64,000 nucleotides of DNA from Leguminivora glycinivorella (Eukaryota > Arthropoda > Insecta > Lepidoptera > Tortricidae), in contig NC_062971.1 in NCBI RefSeq assembly GCF_023078275.1, forward strand, positions 20,088,001 to 20,152,000, given 5' to 3'. Shown here piece after piece: positions 1 through 11,404 of this stretch (position 1 is the first letter of the stretch; the number at the start of each line of letters is the position of its first letter). The notes beneath the pieces were generated by a model. That model searched no databases. It saw only the letters and a list, made by a program, of their open reading frames with translations, and had not been told where the DNA came from. Made by a program: the position numbers and the translations under genes.

Positions 1-542
1 CAAGGAACATTCTATCGTTGTGTATTGTTTCAAGAATTTTTGAGATTGATACCCCAGAATTCTTTGCCTAACTTAGCCACGTCGAACGTTTCTGCTTTAA
101 TTTTCAATGCTGACGAAAATACATCAATTTTAAAACTCCCTTTTACTGGTCCAAGCTAAAACCGTTGCTGACGATCATCGAATTTGGGTTTATCCTTCGT
201 TGTAACAAAATCGAACAACGTTTACTTCTTTAATCATTCGTAAAATGCTTCTCATCTTGATATAAGGAAAGAAGGTTTTTGACTATTCCGTCGCAGACGC
301 ATTGAAACTACAAGTGATGACTCGAAAGAAGAAGAACTCTATACCTAGCATGTAAAAATTGTAAAATGACAACATATGTATCATCCAAAATGAAGCTTTA
401 TCTTGATTTATCCGCTCCAATTCATACAAACAACAGAGAAACAGACTTAAATTTAACCTAGTTAATACAATTTTAAGCAATGATGCACCTGATTTTACCA
501 GAAATTGTTAACAAAGATCTCTATATTGATTCTAGTTTAAAG
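1..542. other. Intergenic DNA, no gene seen
   Basis: AT-rich sequence with only short chance open frames (the longest, 65 codons on the minus strand at 283-480, has no recognisable domain and a low-complexity hydrophobic composition). No repeat ends or splice-flanked exons were seen. Confidence 0.5.
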
Positions 543-1110
543 AAAAAAAACCGGCCAAGAGCGTGTCGGGCCACGCTCAGTGTAGGGTTCCGTAGTTTTC
601 CTTATTTTTCTCAAAAACTACTGAACCTATCAAGTTCAAAACAATTTTCCTAGAAAGTCTTTATAAAGTTCTACTTTTGTGATTTTTTTTCATATTTTTT
701 AAACCTATGGTTCAAAAGTTAGAGGGGGGGGGACGCACTTTTTTTTCCTTTAGGAGCGATTATTTCCGAAAATATAAATATTATCAAAAAACGATCTTAG
801 TAAACCCTTATTCATTTTTAAATACCTATCCAACAATATATCACACGTAGGGGTTGGAATGAAAAAAAATATCAGCCCCCACTTTACATGTAGGGGGGGT
901 ACCCTAATAAAACATTTTTTTCCATTTTTTTTTTGCACTTTGTTGGCGTGATTGATATACATATTGGTACCAAATTTCAGCTTTCTAATGCTAACGGTTA
1001 CTGAGATTATCCGCGGACGGACGGACGGACGGACGGACGGACGGACGGACGGACAGACAGACATGGCGAAACTATAAGGGTTCCTAGTTGACTACGGAAC
1101 CCTAAAAAAG
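543..1110 (-). repeat. ~570 bp interspersed repeat with GGAC microsatellite, copy 1
   Basis: The same sequence occurs in opposite orientation at 13253-13872. One end has a 7 bp stem hairpin (559-565 GAGCGTG pairing with 572-578 CACGCTC), then GGGTTCCGTAGTT; the other end has the inverted match AACTACGGAACCC near 1090-1103. A (GGAC)n array lies at 1014-1054. The open frame at 750-1064, which starts with a run of SVRP units, is only a translation of this microsatellite and its flank. A non-autonomous transposon is likely; the class is not settled because no target duplication is visible and the hairpin is not followed by a Helitron CTRR end. Confidence 0.75.
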
Positions 1111-4100
1111 ATGTATGATATATAAGTATTCTGCTGTACCAATTCATTCAGACCCTTCAAATCCAGAAGTTTTACATACAGAAAAGGAGGACTGACCTAC
1201 ACATAAGTACATATAACCATTTATCGATGTAGAACCACCGTCGATATAGAGCACTACACTCGTAATATTAATATTAATAATACAACTGTCGAAAACCAAA
1301 CGCACAAAAAAAGAAAAATAAATTTTAAGAAGAACGGAATCAAGCGGAAAGAGAGAAAATTATTATGTCAAACAATCCTAAATGTATTTTGAGTTTTTGA
1401 AGTATAAAATAAATAAAGATTGCTATTTTCACTTGCTTGGCGAATAAGAACTGCCAATGTCAACCGTTTTTAACCTTATATAACTCGATAATAAAAACAT
1501 TATTTTAATAGTGTATTATAGTAATAATACGAATAACTTTGGATATCCAAGAGCGACACCTTTCGCCGTGTCGGTATAGCAAATTGATTTGTTGCAATGT
1601 AAAAAGCGAATTTTATTGTTTCATATTAATGTTATGTTAGTTTTCACTAATGTTAGAATATTATATTAAGTTTAAATATGTTAATTTGTAACATAACTTA
1701 TAACGAGGGTTTTTATGCATGCAAATAAATGGTTACAATATCATACAGTTGTCTTTTATTCATTTAACAAATTGAATTGCTCTTGAAACTTAGTGCAGGT
1801 ACTGCAGGTAAACGGGACATTGCTAAAATGATAAACTCCTTTTAAAAAGAATGACAATGCTAAAACCTAGTAATCGTCGCTGGTTTGTCATATAGCGGGC
1901 TTTTAGATTAGGAATGCATACAAATTATTTCGATGTTAGTAGTCATTGCATAGCTTAAAAACGGTTACAGCATTTTTTTAGAGCATATACGATAGTATAA
2001 AATTGTTTAGTGTCTTTGCGGTTATTAAGCTATGTTTTTAGATTATTATGCAATGCTCAGTTACGATTACTATAAACACGTAAGTTTACTTTGCCGTTAT
2101 TAAGCCATGTTTTATGTATTATTCAATCCTAAAAAACGGCTAAAGTATACTTAACCGTGTTTTAACAGTAAAATCATACATATTTTAGGAATTATTTGCA
2201 TAACTTAAACACAAAATGGCGAATTTCTAATAAATTAAACAATATTTAATTAAATTGATTTTAAATAATGTTAGCGTGAATTTAGTTTTAATTTAAGAAT
2301 AAAAGAAATCTGGACTAAATCGACACATTTCCTAGAGATATGGGTTTTTATGTTTTTTGCCCATATCTCAAAACTATCATTTGTGGGTTAGATGGGTTTT
2401 AGTGATAGGACGGCAGTGTAGGTAAGTATTTTTTTTAATGATTTTGTATGTTTTTTTTAATGAAATTATAGGTTAGTATAGTAGGTAATTGTTACTATAG
2501 TCAGATATGTTATTTACATTTTAGAATTGATTTAGGATTATAAAAACCTGCTAAATTATAATGAATAACTCGTAAACATAGAATGAGAACGAACGGTGTT
2601 CCCAATATGATATCAAGTATCGGAATAACGGATCCATGCAAAGCAATAATAAGAAACTAGTTTGACGAGTTGACGATTTCGACTAGACTAACTCGTGGTG
2701 AAGCTACTGCTGTAAATATTCCCTTTTCCGTATTCGTATCGTAATGTACAATTTTTTTACAATGCTGCAAAGTTGTTTTTTAAGCAAAAGATTCACCGTG
2801 TACCGAGTGGTTCGAAAAGTGGAATAGAAAGGCGTCACGTAAAAATTATATGTACCTAATTGATTTGCACTCTTGTGGATAAAATACAACTTTCTGATCC
2901 GTTTTCGAGGAATCAAGAGGGGACTTTACCAGTCGGTGTAATAAAAACGTTATTTATTCATAATCTATTCTATTCTAGAAGATACTGTGATATTGTTTTT
3001 AAACTGTGCGCCGTTTGATGGGAGAGGCCATGGAAAATATTTCCGGTTGGAACCCCTCTTGCTTCCTCTCATCGTTTTTTCGATCCCTCTCGATCATTGT
3101 CATTCCTATTTATTTTTTTAATGGGCAAGCATGATTCACAATGACTACGTCTGGTCTGAAGGGAAATATACCGAAATCATTCTATTAAAATGTTTATTGG
3201 CATAAATAATAAATACCTACTCACAGTTTCCTTGAAACCGAAAAGAGAGCGGTCCTCAATAAGTGATAAGTATAAATGCGATACATTACATCTCCTTGAA
3301 TCGTTTTCAACAATGGTGGTAGGTTAGTAACAAAACAATGGTTAGTAACAAAACAAGATGGTAACCTACAGAATATAAGTTATCACAATTTCATATAATT
3401 AACATTAAGAGCTTTCAGAGGTTTTCAGACTAGCGAGTAATATTACGCCAATGGGCTTGAAAGTTCGTTACTTTTTCCTTTATTTTATAGTAGTAGTACC
3501 TATAGGTACTAGGTACGCGCTTGCATATAAAACGGTAATCTGAAACCACTATAAGTAGGTATCAAAATATTGTAGTTTATGAATTTAACCAAAATGTATG
3601 ATTTCAATGTTTAAGTTTATTTAAAAGTTTACATTTACAATAGGAATAATTAATTTAAATGCCTCCTCGTTGTACTCTATTCATATTTAAACTAATGAAA
3701 AATATGTAATGTAGCCAAACCCAAATAAATACCAGGTAAGTACAAAATTAAACATAAAATAGGTAAACTGTATATGCAGTTGCCGTCAATGGGTATAATA
3801 TAGGAAATAATAATTTTATCAGTATTGTTAAGTAAGTAGAGATGACACCTTTTTAAGATTCCCTATTTTTCATGCAAATCTAATGTTATATTATCTTTAA
3901 TGCACAGTAATGATTAGCGTTGATCTATGACGAATGATTTTGTTAAAAATCAAATCACAAGTTATTTAATAAAAATAACAAAACTAATGTTAGTTAGTTA
4001 GAGGAGTATGTACAGCGTACATTACAATAAATGGGGCCCTGTTCTAATCCTCACCCGGTATAACTTTACTCGAACGTCAAGTAAGGAACAGTGGCGCAGT

Positions 4101-4316
4101 AAAAAGTAGGTACCTATAGCTTGTTACTTTGGTTAAGTTAAGATTTAAGCAGAATATGCGTGTTGGCCACTGTACTGTGCCCGTTTTTTCTTCCGGCTCC
4201 CTCCGTGATCGAGAGTTCGTAACTAACAAAGCTTGTAGATTGTAGAAAATGACGACATATTGTATTGATATTCTGTTTCGTATAAATGTACTAAATTAAA
4301 TAAACTACGCTAGAAT
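1111..4316. other. Intergenic DNA 3' of the P450 gene
   Basis: About 3.2 kb without a supported gene. A local direct duplication of roughly 45 bp occurs at about 2012-2060 and 2085-2135 (words such as tttgc-gttattaag). A 17 bp direct duplication (ggttagtaacaaaacaa) occurs near 3322-3354. At about 2862-2930 there is a short piece related to the end of the repeat family at 11405-12215 (shared word cactcttgtggataaaat). Confidence 0.5.
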
Positions 4317-6189
4317 CTAATCAATAGGAGTAAAGTTAAGCCATATATCTCGGTCGATAACCCTAGCAGAGCCGAGATCAGTTTTTGGAAGCCGCGGCGG
4401 AGTTTTCGAACACGGTCGGACTTGATACTTCAATAGGATGCGGCGAGAAATACTGCTGATAATGCGTTTTGATAATTCCTCACCTGGAAAAAACAACGTA
4501 CTAATTAATAGAAATTACCATGACAACTTTAAATTACTTACATTCTGTTAAAGTGATCTTTTTGTCAAGTCGGCCTGGTTGGTGCTATATGCTACTGAGT
4601 CTCACAACCGTTCGCACCTAAGCTTATTTTACCACAACAAAAAACAACAAAAATTATCAACTACATATCCACAAATAAAGAATATAAATATCATATATTA
4701 ATTAAAAAATCTGCTATAGTAGACTGCTATAGCTCGCCCTAAATATAAAATATGTTATGTACCTGCACCTAAATAATCAAAACAGACTAACGGCGCGGCG
4801 CCATTCGGAAATTTAGATAATGTTAAGATGTATGCCAAAGATACGTGACATATCTTAAAATTATCCCAATGGAATCGGGCCGAAAGGCAAAAATGATACT
4901 ACTTTGGTATAATTATTTTAGATGAATGTTAAATAATACTTACCAACACATTTCCTAGGGCCAGCTCCAAACGGTACATATGCATAAGTATGCTTCAACC
5001 CTCCTTCATCAAAGCGATCCGGGTTAAAGACTTCAGGTTTCTCGTAAAATCTTTTATCTTGATGCAATGCCTCAATAGGAATAGTAGCTGTCAAATCTCT
5101 GTCAATTACAAGACCATCTGGGAATTTGTACATTTTTGTACATTTTCTTGACGCGATAGAGTACGCTGGATGCAGTCTTAACGTTTCACTTATGACTTTA
5201 TCTAAATATACTTCGCAATCTTCACCCGTTCCACAAAGACGAATCTTTTTTTGAACTTCAGGATATTTAGCTAATTCATAAAACAAAGCAGTAAGCACAT
5301 TTAGACACGGAATATAACCCTCTGTAATAAATGAGGACAGAATTGAAACTGCTAACTCAATGTCGGAGTCTCTTTTGCGCTTGTTGTGTTTTTCTTTAAT
5401 GTCCAATTGAAATTCGGATCGTATCCTCTTGACTTCCTTCATTAAATTTGATTTTTCAAGTACCTCGAGAGATTTGTTTACCGTTTCTCTGGGTAAAGTA
5501 CTCAGGCCAAACAATAAATACAAAGACGGAAAAACGTTCTTTAAATATGTCTTAAATTTTGCAGCTAGGGTAGGTTTTTGAACAACGGATCTATAACTCT
5601 GTATGATTTTCTTCTCGTTTCTAGAAAAATCTTTGTTTAAGAGCAAATATTCAAACGTTCCATCCAATATGTCAGCTAGGAACTGTTGTACGTTAGTATC
5701 TCCATTGATTCCTGACAAATAGCCGTGTAAACTGTCTTCGATTTCATAAGGCATGCTTTTCAACAATGATTCCATTCCTTCGCGCATTACGGTCCATTTT
5801 TCACCCTCCGCGTAAAACAAATTGTTTCGTAAACAAACATCCTGAGATTTGTCCAGGCCAAGGCCCCTGCAGTGGAAACTTGCAAAATCCGTACACAACA
5901 TCTTCTCAATTACATCCGGATCTTTGACGATCAAATCTGGGATTCTGCTTTTGATGCACCCATAGAGTCTTTCATTGGGATGTTTAGCGTAGAGTTTGTT
6001 TACTTCGTCGGTGGTATTTCTTAATCCAAGCACTCGATGATAGTCACTCCCGAAGAAGGGCACTGCTGTTTTGTAGGATATGTGTCGCACATACCAGTAA
6101 CTGAAGTATTTGGTGACATAGTCGAATGTAAGCGCCACAATAAGAACGCCGAGCACGCTGAAGTTAAGCAAGAAGCTTTCGAAGAACAT
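4317..6189 (-). CDS. Cytochrome P450, clan 3 (CYP6/CYP9-like), two exons
   Basis: Predicted microsomal heme monooxygenase. Exon 1 runs 6189-4944 and exon 2 4483-4317; the intron 4943-4484 has a GTAAGT donor and a TTTCCAG acceptor and splits the glycine codon just after the heme cysteine. The joined frame gives 470 residues ending TPID and a stop, close to family length. Residues 2-27 are a hydrophobic ER anchor. Seen motifs: C-helix WTVMR (132-136), K-helix ETLR (335-338), PDRF (390-393) and heme loop FGAGPRKCVG (407-416, thiolate Cys414). The I-helix motif, normally AGxDT, reads EGYIP (290-294), so the acidic residue and threonine are missing. The frame stays open upstream to an ATG at 6318, adding 43 basic residues; I prefer the ATG at 6189 because the anchor then begins the protein, as in microsomal P450s. 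No stop or frameshift was found, so it looks functional. Substrate unknown; subfamily not assigned. Confidence 0.93.
4484..4943 (-). other. P450 intron (phase 1)
   Basis: Bounded by GTAAGT on the gene strand at 4943 and CAG at 4486-4484. Joining the flanking bases restores GGT and a continuous C-V-G-E-E-L reading, which is how P450s continue after the heme cysteine. It is 460 bp and AT-rich, with no repeat recognised. Confidence 0.9.
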
Positions 6190-6379
6190 TGTGCGTTTGC
6201 ACCGTGTGAGTTGTAAACAGTTACTGCGGATGCTGGCCGCTCCGTGGGCCATAACGGTGCATCTCTCAGGCACTACGCTGCTACGTACGGGTTTCGAAGG
6301 TTTTCGTCGGAGTGCCATTGAACCCGAGTATTTAGGTTACAGTCTTTAAATGTAGGTAGATACCTATAGTCTATACTTG

Positions 6380-6621
6380 TACTTATGATATTATAAATGA
6401 GAAAGTGTGTGTGTCTGTTTGTTTGTCCGTTTTTCACGGCAAAGCGGGGCGACGAACTGACGTGATTTTTTTGTGGATATAGTTGAAGCCGTTGAAGGGA
6501 TTGAGAGTAACAGTACTACTTTTTGTCTCTTTCTATCCCTCCACTTCCCTAAAATGGGGGATGGAATTTTGTATGGAGCATTCCGCCATTTTCTAATTCA
6601 CTTAACGCGAGCCGAAGCTAG
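6380..6621 (+). mobile_element. Non-autonomous Helitron fragment upstream of the P450
   Basis: Shares with copies at 8987 and 10233 the words ttataaatg-gaaagtgtgtgtgtc, cacggcaaa, gacgtgattt and a terminal CTAG (6618-6621) after an aacgcgagccgaag hairpin remnant. The 5' end is degraded (no clean TC). It lies 5' of the P450, about 190 bp from the preferred start and 60 bp from the upstream ATG, so it may overlap the promoter. The 71-codon frame at 6473-6688 is repeat sequence. Confidence 0.75.
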
Positions 6622-8363
6622 TGTAAAATATTTGGCAACTAAGATTGTTGATTTTTTTGCTGTACCTACTAATATAATTTATTATTAAACTAAAATTTTA
6701 CTTAACTTAGGCATTTCAATTCAAATTTAGATTTATCAAGCTGATAGCTAAACAAGTTCAGTGTTTAACGGTATCACGCTATACGAATTAGGTAAGTAGG
6801 TAAATCAACTTGTCTGTATAACTTAGGTGTCAATTTAAAATTGTGAATATTTGTTATAACTGTTCATAGTGTTCATGCTTAATTTATTATATAAAGATTT
6901 TGCGTTCGCCGTCTTTAAAGACACTAAGTAGCCTATGGACGCCTGTACCTTCACGTACAGGGTCATTTACATGCGTATTGGCGACCCTTATAATTAAAAC
7001 TAAAGACTTAGGTTAGGTACTCCTTATAATTAAGTCGTGTCGTTGTTGCGTGTCTGACAGTGTCTATACACTACAAAGTACACGATGAATATAACACAAA
7101 GCCACTCAATTGCACTGTTGTAGAAAATAAATAAATTGAGTTGCATAGAAATAAACTCTGTAATTATTAGTCGCTATAAAGAAGGTGTTTATTTATTACT
7201 TTAATTTGGAAACGATAAGGTACCTACCATATTCTGCCTGCGTATCAATGGACGACCATTATCGTGGTAAAAATCTTCTTTTTGTTGCCTATTGGTACTG
7301 GAGGAGACCTCGTTAAGAAAAGTATCTTCAGAAACGAAACTACATCTGAAATTTCCTGAAGAGTATCAGCTGTCTGAAGAAATCATAGGTGCGACAAGGT
7401 TACAGCGAGTAGGTTAACTTAACTACATAAAACTCATGATAATTATGGTGAAACATTAAAATATGTAGATGGAAACCTTCACAGCTTCAGTTTTACACCA
7501 TCTAGCGGCCAACATGGAAACAGATCAGTTGTCTCGTTCTAACCTTTTAATTAGTTTTCAATAAATTCGACAGATGGCAGGGCAGAACTTTAGATTCACG
7601 CCATCTAGCGAGATAGTTACTGACTACGATAACAGTTGGTAAAGGCGATGTGTAACAGGTAGAATCTGCGTAGCTTCACACCCGGTAGGCAAACAAAACG
7701 TCTTCATAATTGAACGGCAAAACGAAAGATGGCGTTGTGTGTATATTCTGAGTCCTTGTGTGTGATTTTAGATTTTTTTTTAATACAAAAGTTTTTTAAA
7801 TCACTCATTGATCTAAAGGTAGATACTACTTAATACATTTATTTCACACACACGTTAGATTCTAAAAACGGAATTTTGGCACTATGAGGGATCTAAGTGA
7901 CATTTTCGGAGTAACCAAAGTGGTTTTACAATCAAACAATAATTTTCAGTACATATTGTGTTTTATTTTTTTTTCTACTTGTCGACTGTAATCTGTCAAT
8001 TAGGACACCACAGACTAAACTATAAGTGCTAACTTTTCAGTATTGGATACTCTATGGCAGTTCCGACTCAATTATAATAAGCTCATTCTAGTTGACTTTA
8101 GTTAACTGTAATAATTTCAAAAATAGTACTTTATACAATTTCTATACTAACTTGCGATACCTGGCAAATTTTACTGCATCTGAAACACATTTTTTTTTAT
8201 CTGTCGCGTTATCGGCCAATCAGAGACGGTTATTACAAACAATTGGTTGCTAGGTAATTCGATGTTGATACAACGGTGAACGACTCTATTAACATTAAAT
8301 TGTAACTTGCATGAATGATGATATTTCCGTCCATTGATGATGAAGATGATGACTCATAGAAAA
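6622..8363. other. Intergenic DNA, no gene seen
   Basis: AT-rich with no open frame worth reporting. The 10-mer ccatctagcg occurs twice (about 7499 and 7601), probably in related repeat fragments around 7470-7690. Confidence 0.4.
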
Positions 8364-8499
8364 AGTATTGTATACAATAGTGATATAATTAAGCTTTTCA
8401 CTCTCGTACCGTACTATTAGGCCACTCAGCAAGCTTCGTGGCCTAAACATGGTACTCGACTGAAAAGCTTTGTATTATATCACGATTGTATAAAATACT
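8364..8499. repeat. Imperfect palindromic MITE (hairpin)
   Basis: The left arm (from 8364: agtattgtatacaatagtg, then gatataatt-aagcttttca) is inverted at the right (tgaaaagctttgtattatat ... gtataaaatact, ending 8499). Arms of about 60 bp with mismatches meet around an aggccact/gtggcct inner stem. No coding capacity. This is typical of a hairpin-forming non-autonomous DNA element. Confidence 0.65.
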
Positions 8500-8740
8500 A
8501 TTACGCGCTATAGTGCGAGTGATGGTTCATTATATGCCAGGTCGAAACTTCGGAGGGCCATCTGTACTGAAAAACGTGACGCACTGAATTTCGTAACTCG
8601 TGTCTTCACTCGCTTCGAACTTGTATCGTAATGTATTATTTCAGTACAGATGGTTATTTTACGCACTAGAGCGAGAAGTAGTTCATTTCTTGTCAGGTCG
8701 AAACTTCGGAGGGCCATCTGTACCTACTGAAAAACCTCGA
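8500..8740. repeat. Direct duplication of ~60 bp
   Basis: The block containing ggtcgaaacttcggagggcc and atctgtac occurs at about 8508-8570 and again at about 8678-8735, with a related acttgtatcgtaatgta word at 8621 and 8820. The 69-codon minus-strand frame at 8508-8717 simply reads through both copies, giving two similar MALRSFDL segments. It is repeat, not a gene. Confidence 0.6.
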
Positions 8741-8986
8741 TCGATCGATTCGTCGATTTAAAACACTCAAGGGAGTGTTTTAATTTATTGCCACTCGTTT
8801 CCAACTTCATTTTTTACGCACTTGTATCGTAATGTACTTATACTATTTCAAGAAACATAATCTAAGTACATAGTTGTTTACAACAGTCAAACTTACATGT
8901 CTGTCAATGTCTAACATTTTCTCTAGTTAGGCGGCCAGTGCTACAGTGGTGAAAAAATCCTCTGAGGTGACTACAGCGCAATACAA

Positions 8987-9228
8987 TCCATACTAATATT
9001 ATAAATGGGAACGTGTGTGTGTCTGTTTGTTTGTCCGTCTTTCACGGCAAAACAGAGCGACGAATTGACGTGATTTTAAGTGGAGATAGTTGAAGGGATG
9101 GAGAGTGACATAGGCTACTTTTTGTCTCTTTCCAACCCCCCACTTATCTAAAATGGGAGGTGGAAGTTTGTATGGAGTAATCCGCAGTTTTAGAATTTAA
9201 CGCGGGCGAACCCGCGGGCAAAAGCTAG
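8987..9228 (+). mobile_element. Non-autonomous Helitron (complete copy)
   Basis: Starts TCCATACTAATATTATAAAT and ends CTAG, inserted between A and T as Helitrons do. Before the end is the hairpin GCGGG-CGAA-CCCGC (9202-9215), followed 9 bases later by CTAG. It is 242 bp with no coding capacity. It resembles the small Helitrons common in Lepidoptera. Confidence 0.85.
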
Positions 9229-9372
9229 TTTTTATTATAAATTGAAGTACATATGTGTTTTTGATTTTATGTTTATTACATCAGATGAAAGTTGACACGC
9301 CAAGATGCATAGAAGTCTAGTTTTATTATATTATGTTCGTTTACTCACTGGTATTTATCCACAGTCTGGTCT

Positions 9373-9491
9373 GGGGGCCGATTTTTGAGTCTCACGGCGT
9401 TCGAATTCAGAAAATTGTCACTGAAAATAATAGGCAATTCACCGTTTTAAACCGGTATTTTAGTGACAGTGACACTCATAAATCGGCCCCC
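9373..9491 (+). repeat. MITE with GGGGGCCGATTT ends, copy 1
   Basis: Ends GGGGGCCGATTTTTGAGT and ACTCATAAATCGGCCCCC form ~18 bp inverted repeats around a core with GTCACTGAAAATAATAGG and an accggtattttagtgac segment. A reversed copy is at 53795-53918. The open frame at 9333-9521 is read through this repeat. Confidence 0.7.
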
Positions 9492-10232
9492 TGGTATGAA
9501 GTTTCAGCTAAAAAACTTTGAAGTTCTTGTTTTGCGGAACTTATTGTACGCACTTAGTTTGTCTCAAACCCAGTAGTTACGGACCGGAGGAATGGGACAT
9601 ATTAATCAGAGGCAAATGCACTATCTGCAGGGCGTATAACTCGGTACGCGAGTCAGCAAAAGGGTTGTATGAATTTTATTGGACGTGTTATGTTTTTTTC
9701 TGCTTTTTCGAGCTCGTACACTGTAATATCATAGATATTATTTGATCTTAAGGAGACTGGACAAGAGTAAATAGGGTGCATAATTTGTTACCCAGAGGTA
9801 ATCATTGTATGGAGAAAGTGAACCGCGTCCTCAAACGGATACTTACTAATTAATATATTACTTACTAACAAATAATTTTATATTTGTGGAAACCTGTAAT
9901 TGGCTTTCCAGATACACATTTTTGCTAACTTAGTTTTAGATCTTAAGCTGTTGGTTTTCCGAATAAAATAAAATAAGAGAGGCTGTACTAATTAAAAGGC
10001 TCTAACTAAACTTACCAGGTTCTGAGAGTCCGCTTGCTGACAGAGGCCTCTACGTTGGTGGTTCTTCTGCAGCTGCAATATATTTCTTCTGGATTACGCG
10101 TTATAAATATTTTTCTGTTACTTTTTCACACATTTTGAGATGGCACTGATTTAGTTTTGAGTTTGACATTCAATGAATTTTTACTCGCAGGCCAGCATCC
10201 GCGCTAGAACGAATGAGTTAGTATAGCTTGTA
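9492..10232. other. Intergenic DNA, no gene seen
   Basis: Small frames only (for example 9518-9745, 75 codons), with no domain, splice context or repeat identity recognised. Confidence 0.4.
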
Positions 10233-10406
10233 TCCATACTAATATTATAAATGGGAAAATGTGTGTCTGTTTGTTTGTCCGTTTTCACGACAAAACGGAG
10301 TGACGAATTGACGTGATTTTCTAATTGGAGATAGGTAGGGATGTAATGAGACATAGGCCCCTTTTTGTCTCTTTCTAACGCGAGCGAAGTCGCGGGCAAA
10401 AGCTAG
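10233..10406 (+). mobile_element. Non-autonomous Helitron (short copy)
   Basis: TCCATACTAATATTATAAAT at the 5' end and CTAG at 10403-10406, with hairpin CGCGA-GCGAAG-TCGCG just before it. It is about 70 bp shorter than the 8987 copy through loss of the central part. The open frame 10181-10399 on the minus strand lies mostly in this element. Confidence 0.85.
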
Positions 10407-10870
10407 TAGTAATATAAAAAAATAAAGGTTGTATACTAAACAATATCAAATTATAAATATTTTCTCCCTTGGATTCAAAATTAGAAATAATTAGTAAAAC
10501 TTTACAACCTCTAGCATATTAAATTCGTACTTTATCGTACCGCATAGCAGTCCTCCTCAACGTATTAATCAGAGCCGGGCCCGGGGCGCCTCAGATCTGC
10601 AATCACATCGCACGCAGTAGCACACGTAGCAATGCGGGTGCATTAAAATTTGTCGCCCCCAGCACTGCGATTGTGGCCGCCGTTTGCATTAGATACGGTT
10701 GGGATTGATTAGGTACTAAGGAGTCGAAATGGTGTACGTAACGGTAAAGGGGTTTAAAGTTGCCGTTATTGTTACGCACTTTGTGTTATGGTGCCAATGT
10801 GGCGGTAAAAAATTTTGAGACAAGGACGAATCTTTCTCTTCTCTTCTCATCATAATACAAGAAAGAGACA
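10407..10870. other. Intergenic DNA with a GC-richer block
   Basis: No gene. Positions 10560-10715 are GC-richer than the surroundings and contain gggcccggggcgcc and gggattgattag (an Otx/Bicoid-like GGATTA-type core), so a regulatory element is possible but unproven. Confidence 0.3.
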
Positions 10871-10943
10871 GACATCCACAAATCCAAGAAAGAGCTCAGC
10901 AGTAACCTCTAATGCTGAGCTCTTTCTTGGATTTGTGGATGTC
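10871..10943. repeat. Perfect 31 bp inverted repeat
   Basis: Positions 10871-10901 and 10913-10943 are exact reverse complements (they begin gacatccacaaatccaagaa) separated by 11 bases. Only one arm is continuous with the neighbouring LINE-like sequence at 10935-11045, which suggests a fold-back copy rather than transposon ends. Confidence 0.85.
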
Positions 10944-11045
10944 GTCCGACCATCTGCCTCGTAGTTTTCCGTCACTTGTAGACTCGGCTTCGAGCCTCCA
11001 TAGCATTACTTGCTCAGCCCATCTAGCGCAATATCTGCGATAGAT
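10935..11045 (-). pseudogene. Fragment of LINE ORF2 C-terminus (decayed)
   Basis: Reading the minus strand gives a phrase ending GKLRGRWSDDIHKSKKELS, like the conserved GK-R-RGR--RW-DDI tail of RTE-type LINE polyproteins. It is preceded by an in-frame stop and has no other domain. Only about 110 bp, so assignment is tentative. Confidence 0.35.
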
Positions 11046-11404
11046 ATATGACGGAAGGACAATTGCTAGTGTTTTATTATGCTGTCCCTGTCATATGATG
11101 CTATTTACCTAGGTATATCCTATACAACATAATATTACCATTACAGCCAATATGGGAGCACTATTACGCAAAAGCAGCGTTGATTAGAGACGCCTGTGTC
11201 GTGTCGTGTGAGACGGGCGTCGCATCAATGTTATATAACTATTCTCTCTTTCGAACTTTCGAGTTTTTGGAGAATAAGTTAGGTACGCAATTTGTTTGTA
11301 CTAGCACTACTAGCGCCACTGAAGAATGTATATAACTAATTACACCTGAAGTTTAGCCGATTTTTCAATAATAAATTTGACTGCATTAAATTAACAACAA
11401 TAGT

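Noticed and set aside
750..1064. Open frame beginning MSVCPSVRPSVRPSVRP
   Set aside because: It is the translation of the GGAC/GTCC tetranucleotide array inside an interspersed repeat.
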